Assembly: GCA_025558095.1 (NCBI GenBank) | Contig: JAIVFI010000005.1 | Location: forward strand, 558,001 to 622,000 | Direction of reading: 5' to 3' | From: Hyaloraphidium curvatum | Taxonomy: Eukaryota; Monoblepharomycota; Hyaloraphidiomycetes; Hyaloraphidiales; Hyaloraphidiaceae | DNA: 64,000 bases | Shown here: positions 1-12,139 of the stretch, one piece after another | Layout of the letters: every line of letters starts with the position of its first letter | Position numbering within the stretch: the stretch's first letter is position 1 | Notes under the pieces: model-generated | Databases searched by the model: none | What the model was told of the DNA's origin: nothing | The model's input: the letters and a program-made list of their open reading frames with translations, nothing else | Position numbers and translations under genes: made by a program

Positions 1-2008
1 GCATTGCCAAGCTTCCACTCACGCCAAACGCTCAAGTAGAACAGCACGCTGACGAACAGAAGAATTGTGTTGACCAGAGCGTCCAGCTTTTGGAGAGCCT
101 GCCAGGCATTCTGGAGGCTCTTGTCCAGAGCGACCTTGTCCTGGTAGATCTCAACCACGGCGTCTTTCATCTCCTGGCGGCTCACGAGGGAATCTCCATT
201 GAGATCAAAGAGCGCAAACGCTTTTTCGGTCAAGCGTGGATCGCCGAAGAAGGTGGAAAAGGAGGAAAAGGGAAGCTGGTAGGTGGGATCCAACCACGAC
301 AGAGTTCGCTGCTGCGGCAAGGTTGACGTTGCGTCGGTAAAGGGGCTTGCCAGCGGCGGCTTTCCATTGCCGTCCGGCACGTTCCCTCCGTCCGCAGGCG
401 GAGCAGTTGCGGCCCCAGAAGAGTTCGCAGCGCCGGAATTGCTAGCCAAATGCGCCAAGCTGACGAACAGGTCGCGAGCCAACGTCTTTGCGTCCGTCAG
501 GGTAGAGAACTTGAACTCGTCCGTCTTCAATACGCGAAGCAGCTCTTCCTCCACGGTATGATGGGCAGTAAAATGGTGGGTCACGTTCTTCAAGGTCGCC
601 CAGTGCTTGAGCCCAGGGGAGCCACTGTTGGCTTCCCGATCGATGCCCGTTGCAGCCGCACCCGTCGTCTTGGTGACCTGAGGATGCGGCGCGGGGGCGT
701 GCACCTCGTGCGATTCGGGTGATGGTTCCGCGGAATGGTCCGGCTCCGCATTCCCCGGCGTGGGAACCTCCCCAGGATCTCGCGGATCAGTGACGCTTGC
801 GCTCGCCAGCGCCCGACACTGAATGACGGCCTTGTACAGCCGCTCCAAAACAAACTCCTCGAAGCGCGACTTCTCGCGCCGCTCCTGGTAGATGCGGCGC
901 TGGAAGGAGCGCGCAAAGCGAGACATGGAAAAGCGCGACATGAGCCAGATCCAGCAAACGACCGTGGCCACGAAGAGGAAGCTGTCCACCGTGCTGGTGA
1001 TGCCGGTGGGATTCGTGAATGCGGACCGGAACACAACAAGCGAAACGGTCGTCGAGGTCGTCAGGATTGCGAACTTCTTCGTGACGCGGATAAACTGGTT
1101 GACTGAGCATGAGGCATGGTTAGCGCGTTGCCAGAAAGGGATCGCAACCTACCGTTGTCATGCCAGGTCTCGCTCACGTAGCCGAAGATCGCGTACTGAA
1201 TCGTCAACGAAAGATAGGGAATCAAGGGAACGGTGTACCACGACAGCCAAAAGACGTCCCAGGAAATGACGCTCCATATCGACCACATGACAACGGGGTA
1301 CCCGTTGATGGCAAAGAGCGGGACCCCGTCCACGGTGGTCTTTGCGCGGAAGTTCGTCCACCACGCGAGAGGGTTCTCCACGAAGAGGATCAAATCGATG
1401 ATGCCCGGAATCATGAGAACGATCGTCCCTGCGATCGCCATGAACAAAGCTGCGTCCCCCGGAGTTTTGTTGCGCACAAAGTCAATGATCTTGGTCAGGC
1501 GCGTCTCGCGCTTCGACCAGTCCACTTCCTTGCGGTCATCGACCTCCTCGTCGATCCAAGTGAAGGTGTCCTCGGGCGGCGCGACGCCCGGCGCATTCAG
1601 GGCCGCGCTGGGGTCCTTCTGGTGCGCATCGAGGTTCTTGAGCGTCGGCACCCGCTGCGGTGGTGCCACTTTGAGAGCAGAGTTCGGCACGGGTTCGAGC
1701 GGTTGAAGAATTTCATCGTGAAGGCGCTGCTCCTCGCGGTTCGTCACGGCCGTCGAGTCCGAGAGAGCAGAGGCAGGCCGCGGCGGGACCCCGAGTCCGG
1801 TGGTCGCCGACGGCGCAATGTGGACGGCCAAAGGATCGTTCTGTACAGCTGATTCGGAGGCCCACGGCTCAAATGTTGCCCCGGAGGCAGCCGTCAACTG
1901 TATAGGCGACACGTTCGGGATCTCCGGCAGCACGGGTACTGTCCGAGAGCCCTCATCCTCGTGCGATGGCTCCAAAGGAAACCCGTCCTCGTCGATTCGC
2001 GTCGCCAT
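1..2008 (-). CDS. MscS-family mechanosensitive channel with EF-hand, 3' end cut by window
   Basis: Exons read as complement(1103-1152 intron), with exon 1 at 2008-1153 and exon 2 from 1102 to beyond base 1. The first ~180 residues are polar and disordered. Hydrophobic segments follow (around AGTIVLMIPGIIDLIL and VVMWSIWSVISWDVFWL in exon 1, and TVDSFLFVATVVCWIWLMS in exon 2). Near the window edge is a canonical EF-hand loop, DLNGDSLVSRQE, just before the final visible membrane helix. This order (helices, EF-hand, pore helix, MscS beta domain) is that of fungal and plant MscS-like Ca-responsive channels of the ER or plasma membrane, which release osmotic tension. The pore helix and beta domain lie outside the window. 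A gtgagt at bases 15-20 on the minus strand could be another donor. Start chosen at the ATG giving MATRIDEDG. It is divergent from twinfilin with a 138 bp gap. Confidence 0.82.
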
Positions 2009-2146
2009 TGGCGGCCGACGCGGATCAGGGTCCCCGGTTGGTGGGGGTCGCAGGGAGCCTCGCCAGGCTGCTGGCTGCTGGTGATGGCCGAGTTGTGATC
2101 GGGCCCCGTCGCTTCCCTGCTCCCCCGCCCGCCGTTTGACGCTAGA
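2009..2146. promoter_or_regulatory. bidirectional promoter gap, MscS channel / twinfilin
   Basis: The 138 bp between two divergent start codons must hold both promoters and 5' leaders. No TATA-like box stands out. Confidence 0.4.
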
Positions 2147-3735
2147 ATGTCCACTCAATCGGGGATCAAGCCGTCGGCGGACCTGGCCGCTGTCTTTGCG
2201 GACGCGACGAACGCGTCTACGCCGACGACGACGCGTGCGATTGCGGTGGCAATCGAGAATGGTAAACCCCCCCTGGACCCCGCGTTTCGCCCCCTCACCC
2301 CCGGCCAAACCTCAGAATCGATGGTCATCTCGAAGACATCTCCCTCCTCGGGCGACTGGGAGTCGGACTGGGAGGCCGCGGTGGCTCCACTGGCCGAGGA
2401 GAAAGCTCCGCGTCTGATCCTGTATCGGACCGACAAGCGTAGCGCCAAAGTCGGCTGGGAGTGGATCGTCCTGGAATGGGTGCCCGAGGGAGCGCGTGTC
2501 AGAGACAAGATGTTGGTGGCCGCCAGCAAGGCTACTTTGACCAAGAGCCTGGGCCAGGCCGCCTTCGTGGACAGCCTTTACGCGACCACGGCGACGGACC
2601 TCTCGCTTGAGTCGTACAAGAAGCACCTGGAATCCAAGGCGGCCGGTGGTCCTCTGTCCGAGACGGAGAAAATGCTGCTGCAGGTGAAGCTTGAGGAGCA
2701 GCAGGCGGAGCAGATTGCCCAGCGCCGGACGCCCGTGCCGAGCGCCAGGGTCACCGCCCCGATTGATACCGACGCAAAGTCGGCCTTGGAGGGCTTCGAC
2801 AAGAACAAGCTGAACCTCGTCGTGCTGGTCGGTGGATTTCGCTAGAGCTGGATGGCATGGTCGTTTATGGTGCTTCCGATCAGCTTGTCGACGGCGAGAC
2901 CATCAAGCTGGACAAGGATCCCGTGTCTGAGCCCGTGTCGACCAAGGACATCGGAAGCCACGTCCCTGCCGCTGAGCCCCGTTTCGTCGTCTTCCGCTAC
3001 CAGCGGCGAGGGGACTCGAACGGCGGCGGCCACATTCTGTTCTTCTACTGCTGCCCGCCTTCTGCCAAGATCAAGCTGAAGATGGTCTACTCCTCCTCTA
3101 AGGCCGGACTGCTCACTTTCCTCGAGAAGGACGCCGGGCTGATCCTGGCTCGCAAGTACGAGGTCGACGGACCGGCCGAAATCACGGACGAGCTCATTGA
3201 GCCGGATCTCGAATCCGCAAAGGCCTCATCGTCGGCCGCTGCAGCTCCCGCATCCCCCGCGAAGCTGGCCTTCAAGCGGCCCGCGGCACCGGGCCGCCCA
3301 CGGAGCGCGGCATCCAACGAAGGGGAGGCTTCGGGCGGATCGGTCTCTTCCCGCGTTGCGGCTTTCGAGAATCTCGAGCGCGAGGTCAGGCAGCCGGCGC
3401 CCAAGCCGGCGGCAGCCAAGGCAAAGCCTGCGACCAAGGTCGAACCTGCCAAGGTGGAACCCGAGGGGAAGAAGGAGGAGCCGGTCGCCGCGGAGCCCGA
3501 GCCTACCAGCGCCTCTGCCGAGGAGGTTCCCGATGCGGCCCCCAAGCCCACGGAAGCGCCTGCCGAGGAGGTTCCCGATGCGGCACCCGCGTCAGCTGAA
3601 GAGGCTCCCCGTGAAACGGGATCGGAGGAGGGGAAGGAGCCTGAGGCCCCGATCGCGGTTGCGGAAGCGACGAAGGAGGAGGCCTCGAAGCCGGACGAAA
3701 ACGACGAGCCCGTCAAGGATGACGAATGGGATTAG
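2147..3735 (+). CDS. twinfilin, two ADF-H domains plus long acidic tail
   Basis: Actin-monomer-binding and capping protein of the ADF/cofilin superfamily. The first ADF-H domain starts at about residue 4 (SGIKPSADLAAVF) and runs to ~140. The second runs from ~210 to ~350 and includes the family hallmarks ILFFYCCP and KMVYSSSK. About 170 residues of low-complexity Ala/Glu/Pro/Lys sequence follow, with a repeated AEEVPDAAP unit; usual fungal twinfilins (~330 aa) lack such a tail. The reading frame breaks inside the second domain: frame 2147 reaches a TAG at 2843-2845, while the domain continues in another frame. Removing the 14 nt GT...AG segment 2832-2845 gives NLVVLVELDGMVVYG, a seamless ADF-H strand, and a 524 aa protein. 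A single missing base in the assembly would also restore frame. The family is certain; the junction is not. Confidence 0.88.
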
Positions 3736-4055
3736 CCTGCAATGCATGTTGTAAGGGTTAAATGACGCGGCGCCGTGGCATTGCGTTCGGGATGCCATTC
3801 CCCTGTGGTCTGATGCCGCCTGATCCCTGAAAGTCTGGAAGTGGGTCCAAACGTGGCGCAGCGGGACCCCGTCAAACTCCCTCTTTCTCCCTCGTCCTTT
3901 GACGGATCTCGGTCCGCACAGAGCGCAGGAAGTGTATCTTCCTCCGTGCGGCTCTGCATCGTCCTTGTGCCGCCTGCCGAACCCGTGGGGACGACGGCCG
4001 CCACCTCCCGCTGCTCCTGCCGCTCCGGGGCGCCGTGCAGCCCCCGAACGGCACG
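3736..4055. other. intergenic region, no feature seen
   Basis: 320 bp between the twinfilin stop and the GH9 start. It must include the GH9 promoter. No conserved ORF, repeat or RNA gene was recognised. Confidence 0.5.
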
Positions 4056-6187
4056 ATGGGCACCGAGAGCTCATTACGTCTCGTTGTGCTCGGACTTTTG
4101 CTGATCCTTGTGGTCGCTGCGTGTCTCGATGGCGTCGAAGCCCAGAAAAAGACGACCACCAAGCGTCCCACGACCACGAAGCGCACCGCAGTGACAACGC
4201 CGTCTCCAAACCCCGCCAGGGCAAGGTTCGACTATAGCACAGCAATCCACTATGTCTATCTCTACTTCTGGGCACAACGCTCGGGCAGAATGCCGTATCA
4301 CCGGCTTGCCTGGCGTTCCCATTCCTGTCTTGATTGCAAGGGCCCCAACGGGGAGGACATGAGCGGCGGGTGGTACGAGGCGTCGAACGCCCTACATTTT
4401 GGACTGTTGAACCACTTCACGCACACGCAACTTGGATGGATTGCATGGGAATTCAGCAGGCAGTTGGACCAGATCGGACAGCTGCGCGAGGCCCGGGACT
4501 GGGTCCGCGTGGGGGCCGACCATACCTTCAATGCTCACTCCGCTCCCGATCGCCTGGTGGCCATGATGGGCATTGCCGAAGGCTCGGACTTCCTGTGGCA
4601 GGGCCCGCCGGAGGAATGGGTTCAGGGCCTTGGATATGACCGGAGCAACGGCACGTTCAGCGACTACATCAACAACAGCACCCAGCCGGGCGCGGAGATT
4701 GCCGCGCAGGCATCAGCCGGGATGTCGCTTTGCTACCTTAACTTCCGAGACACGGATGCTCCTTACGCCGAAAGGTGCTTGGCTGCGGCACGCAGCCTGC
4801 TCAAAATCGCCACAGATCGCCCCGTAAGTTTTGTGGCTGGGACTTGGGCTGACCGCTCGCCTTCCATGAAGTACCATAAGAGGTGGGTTGTTGCTGTGGA
4901 GGTCCGGATCTGGCGGTGACAGGTCTGATTTGCGGTGCTTCAGATACTACGAATCAGGCGGGGTCCAGGACGAGATTGCCCTCGCCAGCGCCTTCCTCTA
5001 CCTCGCAACGAACGAGACAACGTATTTGACCAGCGCCAGGACGGCCTTCAACGCGGCAAGCCGCGCCGCTCGGGGCTGGAGCGTTGCCTATTCCTGGGAC
5101 GACAAGTTACCAGGAGTTGCCCTCCTTCTGATGAGGATCGACAACAGGCGCAACACTGTCTACGAGCAGTTTTTGCAGCGCGCCTTTGCTTTCTGGTTCC
5201 GCGACTGCGTCGGACGCAAGTGCGGCCCCGACCAAGCCCCGGGGTCGAACGGTTGCCGCTGCGTCTTCTACTCGCCGCGGGGCTTGGCCATCCGCGACGG
5301 CTGGGGCAGTCTTGCGTGAGTGTGATGCTTGGAATGCGCACCTTATCAGGGCTGATACAGAGTCTCACAGCTCGTCGACCAACATGGGATTCCTTGCCAT
5401 GCAGTATGCTCGATGGTTGCGCACATTCAACCCCGCCGATCCCTACGCCGCCAAGCTCATCGACTGGACGATCAGTCAGGTGAATTACGTTTTGGGTGGC
5501 AGCAACGGTGGATACAGCTTCATGGTCGGCTTTGGGCGCCGCTGTGAGTGGAGAGAGCGTACGTCGACGTCTCCACCTCTGACCAGACAAACGTCTCCCT
5601 ACCCTCATTCCTAATGGTCCTACCGTCGAAACAGCGGCGGTTTATCCCCTTCATATCAGCAGCTACAACTCCTTCATTGATTTTCCCATGCGCGGCCAGA
5701 CGCCGTTTGCGATCCAGCAGGACTTCACTCCCCAGGGTTACGGCGCGACCGACAAAAGGTTGGCCGAGGAATTCACAGTGAACTTGCCGTTTCTGATCGC
5801 TTTCCGCCATGCTGCGTAAATCAGATTTGATGTGCCCAGGTTCAAGAAACCCCAGCGATTCATCCTCTACGGAGGAGTTCAGGGCGGCCCGGAGTGGTAC
5901 AACGACCGCATCATTGACGATCACTGGTGTGTCATTGAAGCGAGAATCATGCCTTGGGGATCGTAAGCTTACCCGACTCTTCGCTGTGCAGGAACTTTAC
6001 CTACACCGAACCTACGGTGGACTACTCGGCCGCTTTCCTCGGGGCTGCCATTGGACTGGTGGACGTCTACCGCATAACCAAGAAGGGGACGGACTGCGGG
6101 CTCAACCTGGGCTGGAGCCATCGGAACGCCAGGGCCAATCTGCGGCCCACATACAATGCAACCGACTGCTACCACCGCTGCTGTTGA
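4056..6187 (+). CDS. secreted glycoside hydrolase family 9 homologue lacking the catalytic aspartates
   Basis: Seven exons: 4056-4823, 4872-4882 (only 11 nt), 4944-5315, 5350-5543, 5635-5758, 5825-5926, 5992-6187; 588 aa. A signal peptide (VVLGLLLILVVAACLDGVEA) is followed by a Lys/Thr-rich linker KKTTTKRPTTTKR. The GH9 fold is clear: an FDYSTAIHYVYLYFWAQRSG start, a GGWY block, SWDDK, INYVLG..GGYSFMVGFG read as VNYVLG, GVQGGPEWYNDR and a C-terminal TEPTVDYSAAF that carries the general acid Glu (E530). GH9 enzymes cleave beta-1,4-glucans by inversion, using the two Asp of WYDAGD as base. Here that block reads WYEASN (E108, N111), so both Asp are replaced. It may be inactive, a binding protein, or altered in mechanism. 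An upstream in-frame ATG at 4035 would weaken the signal peptide only slightly. Confidence 0.88.
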
Positions 6188-6213
6188 GGGGATCGTGATG
6201 CCGTTGTATCTCA

Positions 6214-9200
6214 TTATTGCAGCCAATCGATCGCAACACGACAGTAATGGATCGCTCCCTGCAAGTCCTTTTGGCCCTCGGAGTCGTTCTCCCTGAGCAT
6301 TTCGTTCGCCGCTTGGACAAGTTGCCTGCCAGAAGTGGTGTCGTCTGGGGCACGAACAACCGATTCTTCAGCAGCTGGAGACCCTTTGCTCGACGAAGCT
6401 AGCTTTGCGAGCCGTTGATGGAAGCAAGTCGATGCAAACAGCTGCGTTGAATCATTCGGATGAGAGAGAGAACGTGATCGGTCTTTGTGCTCCTCACTTG
6501 CGCTTTTTCGGCTGCGACCAACTTCCGCCTCTCCCACAGGCTTGCAACTTGGACTTGCTTGGATGCCACATCTTGCCGGTGCTGTTCCAGGACCGACTTC
6601 GCTGCCTCCAGCTCGCCAAAGTTCGTGGAAATGTCTGCAATGCCAGATCAGCTTACGCCAACTAGACTGAAGACTTCGCCTACCGCTCTCGAGCTTCCTC
6701 CATTCCTTTTCGTGGCCCCTCAGGATGCTTCGGATCTCCGCGATGCGCCGCTCAAAGCCCTTGGCGCCCACGCCGGCCTTGACTACGACCTGCATTTGCG
6801 CGGACGAATCCATCGCCTGCTTCAGCTCCGCCAGCAGGCGCTCCCTCTGCTCCACCTCGCGGTCGAGCTGCGAGCGCGCTTCCTGCGCCTCCTTGCGGAG
6901 CACGGGAAGATCGTCGCATCCCGACTCGGGGTCGATCCCGCAGAGCAACTTCTCGCACGTCGCTATCCGGGACTTCCACTGCTGGCGCGCGATGCAGAGC
7001 TGCGCGAGGAGATGGCGTGCATCCCCGTGGGCGGAAGTGATATCGCGGAGGAGCGTGTGGGCGCTGGTGGCCGCGGTTTCGAGCTTGTGCAGGGCTTCCG
7101 TGGCCCTGGCCTCCCAGGTAAGGAACGAGTCCGTCTTGCCGTCCTTCATCAACTGCACCTCCCAGATGCTCGAATCCATCTTTGAAAGAGTGATCCGGAG
7201 TCTTTGCAAATTTCTCGAACTCGTAGCAATAAACAGCCCCTCCCGCGCGATCTGGCGCACGAGGTGTGCGCAGGTCTTCTCTCGATCCGCAACCTCCTGC
7301 CTGCACTGCGACAGATTCTGCACCTCCTCATCCGTCTGCTTGGTAAGCTGACCAAGGGCGCGCGATCGGTGGGCAAACTCCCCGCTGTGCGCCCCCAGAA
7401 GCCCCCTGATCTCGGCCACCTGCGCCTCCAGGTCCCGGATGGTGGCCTGATGAGGGCCGAGCAGCTCCCCTGACCGTTCCAGCTGCTCCTTCAGTCGGTT
7501 GGCATCCTTTGTCAGCTTCTGCTCCTCGGCGATGGACCTCGCCACGGCCTTCTTTGCCTTTTCTAGGCTTCCCTGGACGGAGGCCAGCTCCTTGCTCCGC
7601 TCCGCGTAGCGGTCGTCGACGCCGCGCTGCGTGCTCCTCGCTGCAGCAAGCTGAAGCTCCGCAGCTTCGACCTTTGCAACGGCGTGTCCAACGTCGGTCT
7701 TGCAGAGGTCGATCAGCTTCTCGACCGCCGTGCACCGGCCGGCGAGCTCCGAGAGCCGGAGGTTGAGCGCCTTGGCAATCGTGGCATGCTGGGACGAGCC
7801 CATGCCCGAAAAGACGGAGCACATTTCGTGCAGCATGCTCTTGAGCTCGGCGACCTTCCTGATCGCGGATTCCGTGGCCCGCTCGAGCGCCGCGTTTTCG
7901 GCCTGCTGCTTTTCGACCGCACGCTCGGCTTCCCGGACGCCGGCCCGGGCGCGGAAGAGCTCGGATGATAGCTCGGAAGCCTGCCTCTCCGCCTCGACGG
8001 TCTGGTCGGCGATCGCGGCACCGTCCGTCTCCATGGAAGCGAGCGCGTCTTGAAGCTTGCGCCGCTGCTCGGCCACATCCTCCGCGTCCGCGCGGATCCT
8101 TTCGAGCTGCTGGTCGTGCGCCGCTCCCTCGGCTCGCACTGCTTCCAGCGAGGCGTTGGCTCCCGCGAGCTCGTTGTTGCGCTCCTGCAGCTTCCGCACG
8201 GCCGACTCGTAGGCCGAAGTGACGCCGCCCAGGTCGAAGCCGACGACGTCGATATCGGCGGACGCGCGGCCGATCTCGGCTTCGAGCCTCTGGTTCTCCG
8301 CAGCGGCCTGCTCCAGCCTCGCCGACAAGTCCGTCCGCCTGCTCTCCAGCTTGGCCCTCGCCTCGCGCAGGTTTGCATCCAGCCTGCGCAGCCGCACCTC
8401 CGCATCTTCCGCCGGCGGTCGGCCCCTCGCCTCGTTCCCCAGCTGCACCGTCCTCAGCTCCTCCCGCACCCCCTCGAGCTCCCTCCTCGCGCGCCAGTTC
8501 CCCGCCTCGAGCGCCCCCAGCTCCGCCCGCAGCGCCGCCGCGTCCTTCCTCCGCGCCGCCAGCCCGGTTCTCCCCGCCTCCCACCGTTCCCGCGCCATCT
8601 CGTTGCGCGCGTCGGCGACCTCGCGCTCCCGCCTGCGGCGCTCCGCGGCGTCCGAGAGGTCCTTGGCCGAGGACTGCACCCGCTTCTGCTCTTCGAGGAC
8701 AGAGTACAGCCGCACGCCGGCCTCCTCGCGGGCCTTGGAGGCCGCGGCGAGGTCCCGCTGCGCGGAGCGGATGCGGGACGAGAGGGCGCCGAGGGTTTCG
8801 GAGAGGCGGGCGCGTAGGCGCTCCTGCAGGGGGGCCAGCAGGGGCTGCGACGAGGTGTGAGGTGAGAATGAAGTGGCAGCAAAGGACGAGAAAGGTGACC
8901 CACGTCGTTGGGATCCATGGAGGCTGCGTCATCCGGGTCCTCGCCAACCAGCGGTTCCGGCGGGTCTAGCGCCGCGTTGGCCCCCGACAGCATAGGCATA
9001 GGGTTGGAAGGAATGTCGTCTGCTCCGAGCGGTGGGCCCGCCGGAGGATCCGAGGACGAAACGGTGTACCACTCCGACGCTCCAGCGGCGGACTCTGCAC
9101 GGGGTTCGCCGCCCCGCGGGCCGCCATCCTCCAGCCTGCTTTCCGCGAGGGACACGGCGTTGCCGGGCACGGTTTCCGACACCGATGTCCATTCGTCCGC

Positions 9201-9326
9201 GCTGGTATCGGGGTTGTGCATAGACTCCGCGGCGTCGAAGTAGCGGTCCGGCTCCGCAGGCGCGGCCTGCATCGCATTTTCGGAGCCTTGGTCCCCTGAC
9301 GGGGGCATATGGAGTGGCCCGTCCAT
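6214..9326 (-). CDS. long coiled-coil protein of unknown function
   Basis: Four exons: complement of 9326-8904, 8844-6684, 6634-6498, 6441-6214; 982 aa. The N-terminal ~140 residues are acidic, Ser/Pro-rich and disordered. From ~145 to ~900 the protein is almost continuous Arg/Glu/Ala/Leu heptads typical of a long parallel coiled coil, with no kinesin, SMC hinge or ATPase motif. The last ~80 residues are mixed and could be globular. It shares a divergent intergenic region with CDC6. Structural roles in spindle pole, centrosome or Golgi tethers are usual for such proteins, but nothing here decides. A GTG at 9395 extends the frame but the first ATG is at 9326. Confidence 0.75.
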
Positions 9327-9647
9327 TGACCGGGCGCCGCCGGATGTTTCAGGAGAACGGAATGCGTTGAACCAGGGGATTCCGGGGTGGGGCACGGTGC
9401 GCGTCGGAGCTCCTCTGCGGCCGCACTACGCGGTCAGGGGCCTCCGCATCGGCGCCTGCAGACGAGCTGGTAGCCTGCTTCGCGCTGGACACGGGATCGG
9501 CACCCGAGTCGGAGTTTCGACAGTTGCTTCGGAGGCCTCCGCGAGCGGGGCAAGCGTCGTTGCCGCGCCAACATCCGCGACCCCAACCGTCGTCCGCACC
9601 CCGAATCAAACCACTCCCGGCGCCCGCGAGACCCGGCGCGCCCCGCC
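9327..9647. promoter_or_regulatory. bidirectional promoter region, coiled-coil gene / CDC6
   Basis: 321 bp between divergent start codons. It is very GC-rich. No MluI cell-cycle box was recognised by eye near the CDC6 start. Confidence 0.35.
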
Positions 9648-12027
9648 ATGATGCTCGGCACGCGGAGTGCGGGCACGCCCCGCGGCGCCGGAGCCGCCGA
9701 GAACCGCCGCACCCCGCGGGCCGCCGCGCCCGCCAAGGCACCGCGCAGCGCCGGCCGCGCGCGCGGATCCGCGGAGAACGCGCGGCCGGGCAGCGACTCG
9801 GAGGACGACGCCGTCGTGGCGCCGCCCGCGCCGAAGATGAAGAAGCGCCAGCGGGTCGCCGCGGCACCCGCGGACGGGCCCGCCCAACCGGCGGACGCGG
9901 GCAACGGTGGGCACACCGGCACACACCCGCAGCGCCGCAGATTCTGACTGATCCGACCCGCTTAAACAACAGACAAGCCGTCGCCGGCCGAAAAGGCGGA
10001 AAAGGCAGCCGTCCCGCCCGCGACCGCTCCCTCGCCGGCCCGCCCTACACCGCTCTCGCCCTCGCGCTCCAACAACAGGCCGCTGCCCGAGAAGCTGCTG
10101 CTCTCCCCGCACGCGCCAAAAACCCCCTCCTCGCTCCGGATGGCCGTCCTCCCCGCCGGATCCGCCGAGCGCGACGGGCCCGACTCGTCGCCGACGGCCG
10201 GGCAGGAGAACGTGGCGCCCACCGCGGACACCCCCTCGAACCGGGCGTCGAAGCACCCGCCCAAACCGCCCAAGCTGGCCACCGAGTCGTCTCCCCACAC
10301 CCCGACCAACCCGCCCGACCCGTCCGTCGGCCTCGTCACGCCGCAGCACCACCGCCCCTCGCTCAACCCGTACCTCTCCCAGGCGAAGCGGCTCTTCCGC
10401 CGGTCGACGAAGCCGCAGCGCCTCGTGGGCAGGGAGAAGGAGCGCGCGGCGCTTGCGGAGCTCGTCGAAAACGCCAAGGCCGGCCGCACCGAGGCGCTCT
10501 ACGTCGCGGGGTGCCCGGGCTCGGGCAAGACGGCGCTTGTCAGGGACGTGCTCAAGACCACGGCCGAGGCGGACGGCTCGCCGCTCAGGGTCGTGTTCGT
10601 CAACTGCATGTCGCTGCAGACCCCGCAGGCCGTGTGGTCGCGCATCCTCGAAGAGCTGGAGGGGGTCACGTCGCCGACCACGCCGACCGGCAAGGGCAAG
10701 GCGGTCAAGCAGGTCGAGAGCATCCTGCTGGGCGAGGAGGAGCCGCCGTCCAAGAAGCGCAAGGCGTCGCAGATGAAGTCGGACAAGAAATAGTGGGCAT
10801 CCGTGCGACCCGACTTGCGGCCCGTGGGCCTCACGAATCGATCTCGCAGCCTCCTGGTCCTCGACGAGGTCGACTACCTCGCCAAGCACGCCTCGACCAT
10901 GTCCTCGGGCTCCTCCAAGAGCGACGAGGACTCGGACGCGCTCATTCGCATCTTTTCGTGGCCGCGGAGGGCGGGGTCCAAGGTCTCGGTCATCGGCATC
11001 GCCAACGCCCTCGACTTGACGGAACGAGTCTGCGGGCGTCTCAAGATGGCCGGCTGTGCGTGTACATGCCATCCCTTGCCAATTCGGGGCTGACAAACTT
11101 GTGTGCAGGGGAACCGCAGGTGCTCCACTTTGTCCCGTACACGGTCGAGGAGATCAGCGCCATCATCAAGGACCGGCTTGACAGCGCCGCTGAGGCGGAC
11201 GGGATCGACAGCAAGGAGCCGCTGATGCAGCCCCAGGCCATCCTGCTGGCGGCGCGCAAGTGCGCGGGCACGGGGGACCTGCGGAAGGCGCTGGACGTCT
11301 GCAGGTGCGTTTTGTTGGCAGGTTTCCTGCAAAGGACCGCCTTGACCTTTCTCCCCGATTTCGCAGACAAGCGATCGAGCTCTACGAGGCCGATTTGCGG
11401 CAGCAGTCTCCCTTCCCGAGCAGCCCGACCACTCCGACGGGATCGGCGGCGCCGTCTCCGGCCGTCGTCCCCAAGATCACCCTGCGACACATCAACCAGG
11501 TCACGACCGCCTCGCTCGGCGCCGCATCCACGGGCTCGGAAAAGATCCGCAACCTCAGCTTCATCCAGAAGACGCTCCTCATGACCGTCTGGCTCGCCCG
11601 CAAAAAGGCCAAGCAGAACGCGCCGAACAAAGTTGGAGGCTCAAAGACTACGGGCGCCGTGTCGCTCAAGCAGATCTTTGCCGAGTTTGACAACCTCGCG
11701 CTCAAGAAGCTGCACATCCCCACCGTCTCGCGAACGGAGCTCCAGGATATCATCATGACGCTGCAGACCTATTCCCTGGTCGCGCGCGCGTCGGCGTCGG
11801 GGACGGGCAGGGCGTCGACGCCCAAGGACACGGACTCGTTCCGCCTCGAAATCTCCGAGTCGGCGCTCAAAATCGGCCTGGAAGATCCGCTGGCGGCGCA
11901 CGAGGACGAGGCGGCGGGGAACAAGGGGGGCACGAAGCTGCTGCTGCGGGTGTACGAGGAGCAGGAGAGGCTCGAGAAGAGGCTGAAGCAGCTGGGCGGG
12001 GAAGGGGACGACCTCGCGGAGGAGTGA
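9648..12027 (+). CDS. CDC6: DNA replication licensing AAA+ ATPase CDC6 (Cdc18 type)
   Basis: Exons 9648-9906, 9973-10792, 10850-11055, 11109-11304, 11367-12027; 713 aa. CDC6 loads the MCM2-7 helicase with ORC and Cdt1 at origins in G1. The N-terminal ~230 residues are disordered, basic and rich in SP/TP sites (SPSPSRS, SPHAPKTP, TPQHH), as expected for CDK-controlled turnover. The AAA+ core shows Walker A GCPGSGKTA, Walker B YLLVLDEVDYL (completed across the 10793-10849 intron), sensor-1 IGIANALDLTERV and sensor-2 DLRKALDVCR. A winged-helix domain follows (FIQKTLLMTVWLA, then DIIMTLQTYSLV). The last ~30 residues form a short charged helix. ORC1 is the alternative, but there is no BAH domain and the length and RLK..PQ.L.F.PYT block fit CDC6. 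Confidence 0.9.
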
Positions 12028-12139
12028 AGCACGCAGCTTGCAAGCACTGGGAATGGAACCGCTTGTATCCAAGCGATTGCTCACACCGGAAGCCCTCTCC
12101 AAATGTCACGTTCGCCCATAATCACTTTGTCCCGGCACC

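Noticed and set aside
8904-9395. Start of the coiled-coil protein at 9395
   Set aside because: The codon there is GTG. The first ATG in frame is at 9326.
9604-11096. Long minus-strand open frame opposite CDC6, and similar long antisense frames opposite other GC-rich genes (e.g. 62686-63822, 46855-49719)
   Set aside because: These are shadows of high-GC coding sequence on the other strand; they are Arg/Ala-rich without domains, and most begin at non-ATG codons.
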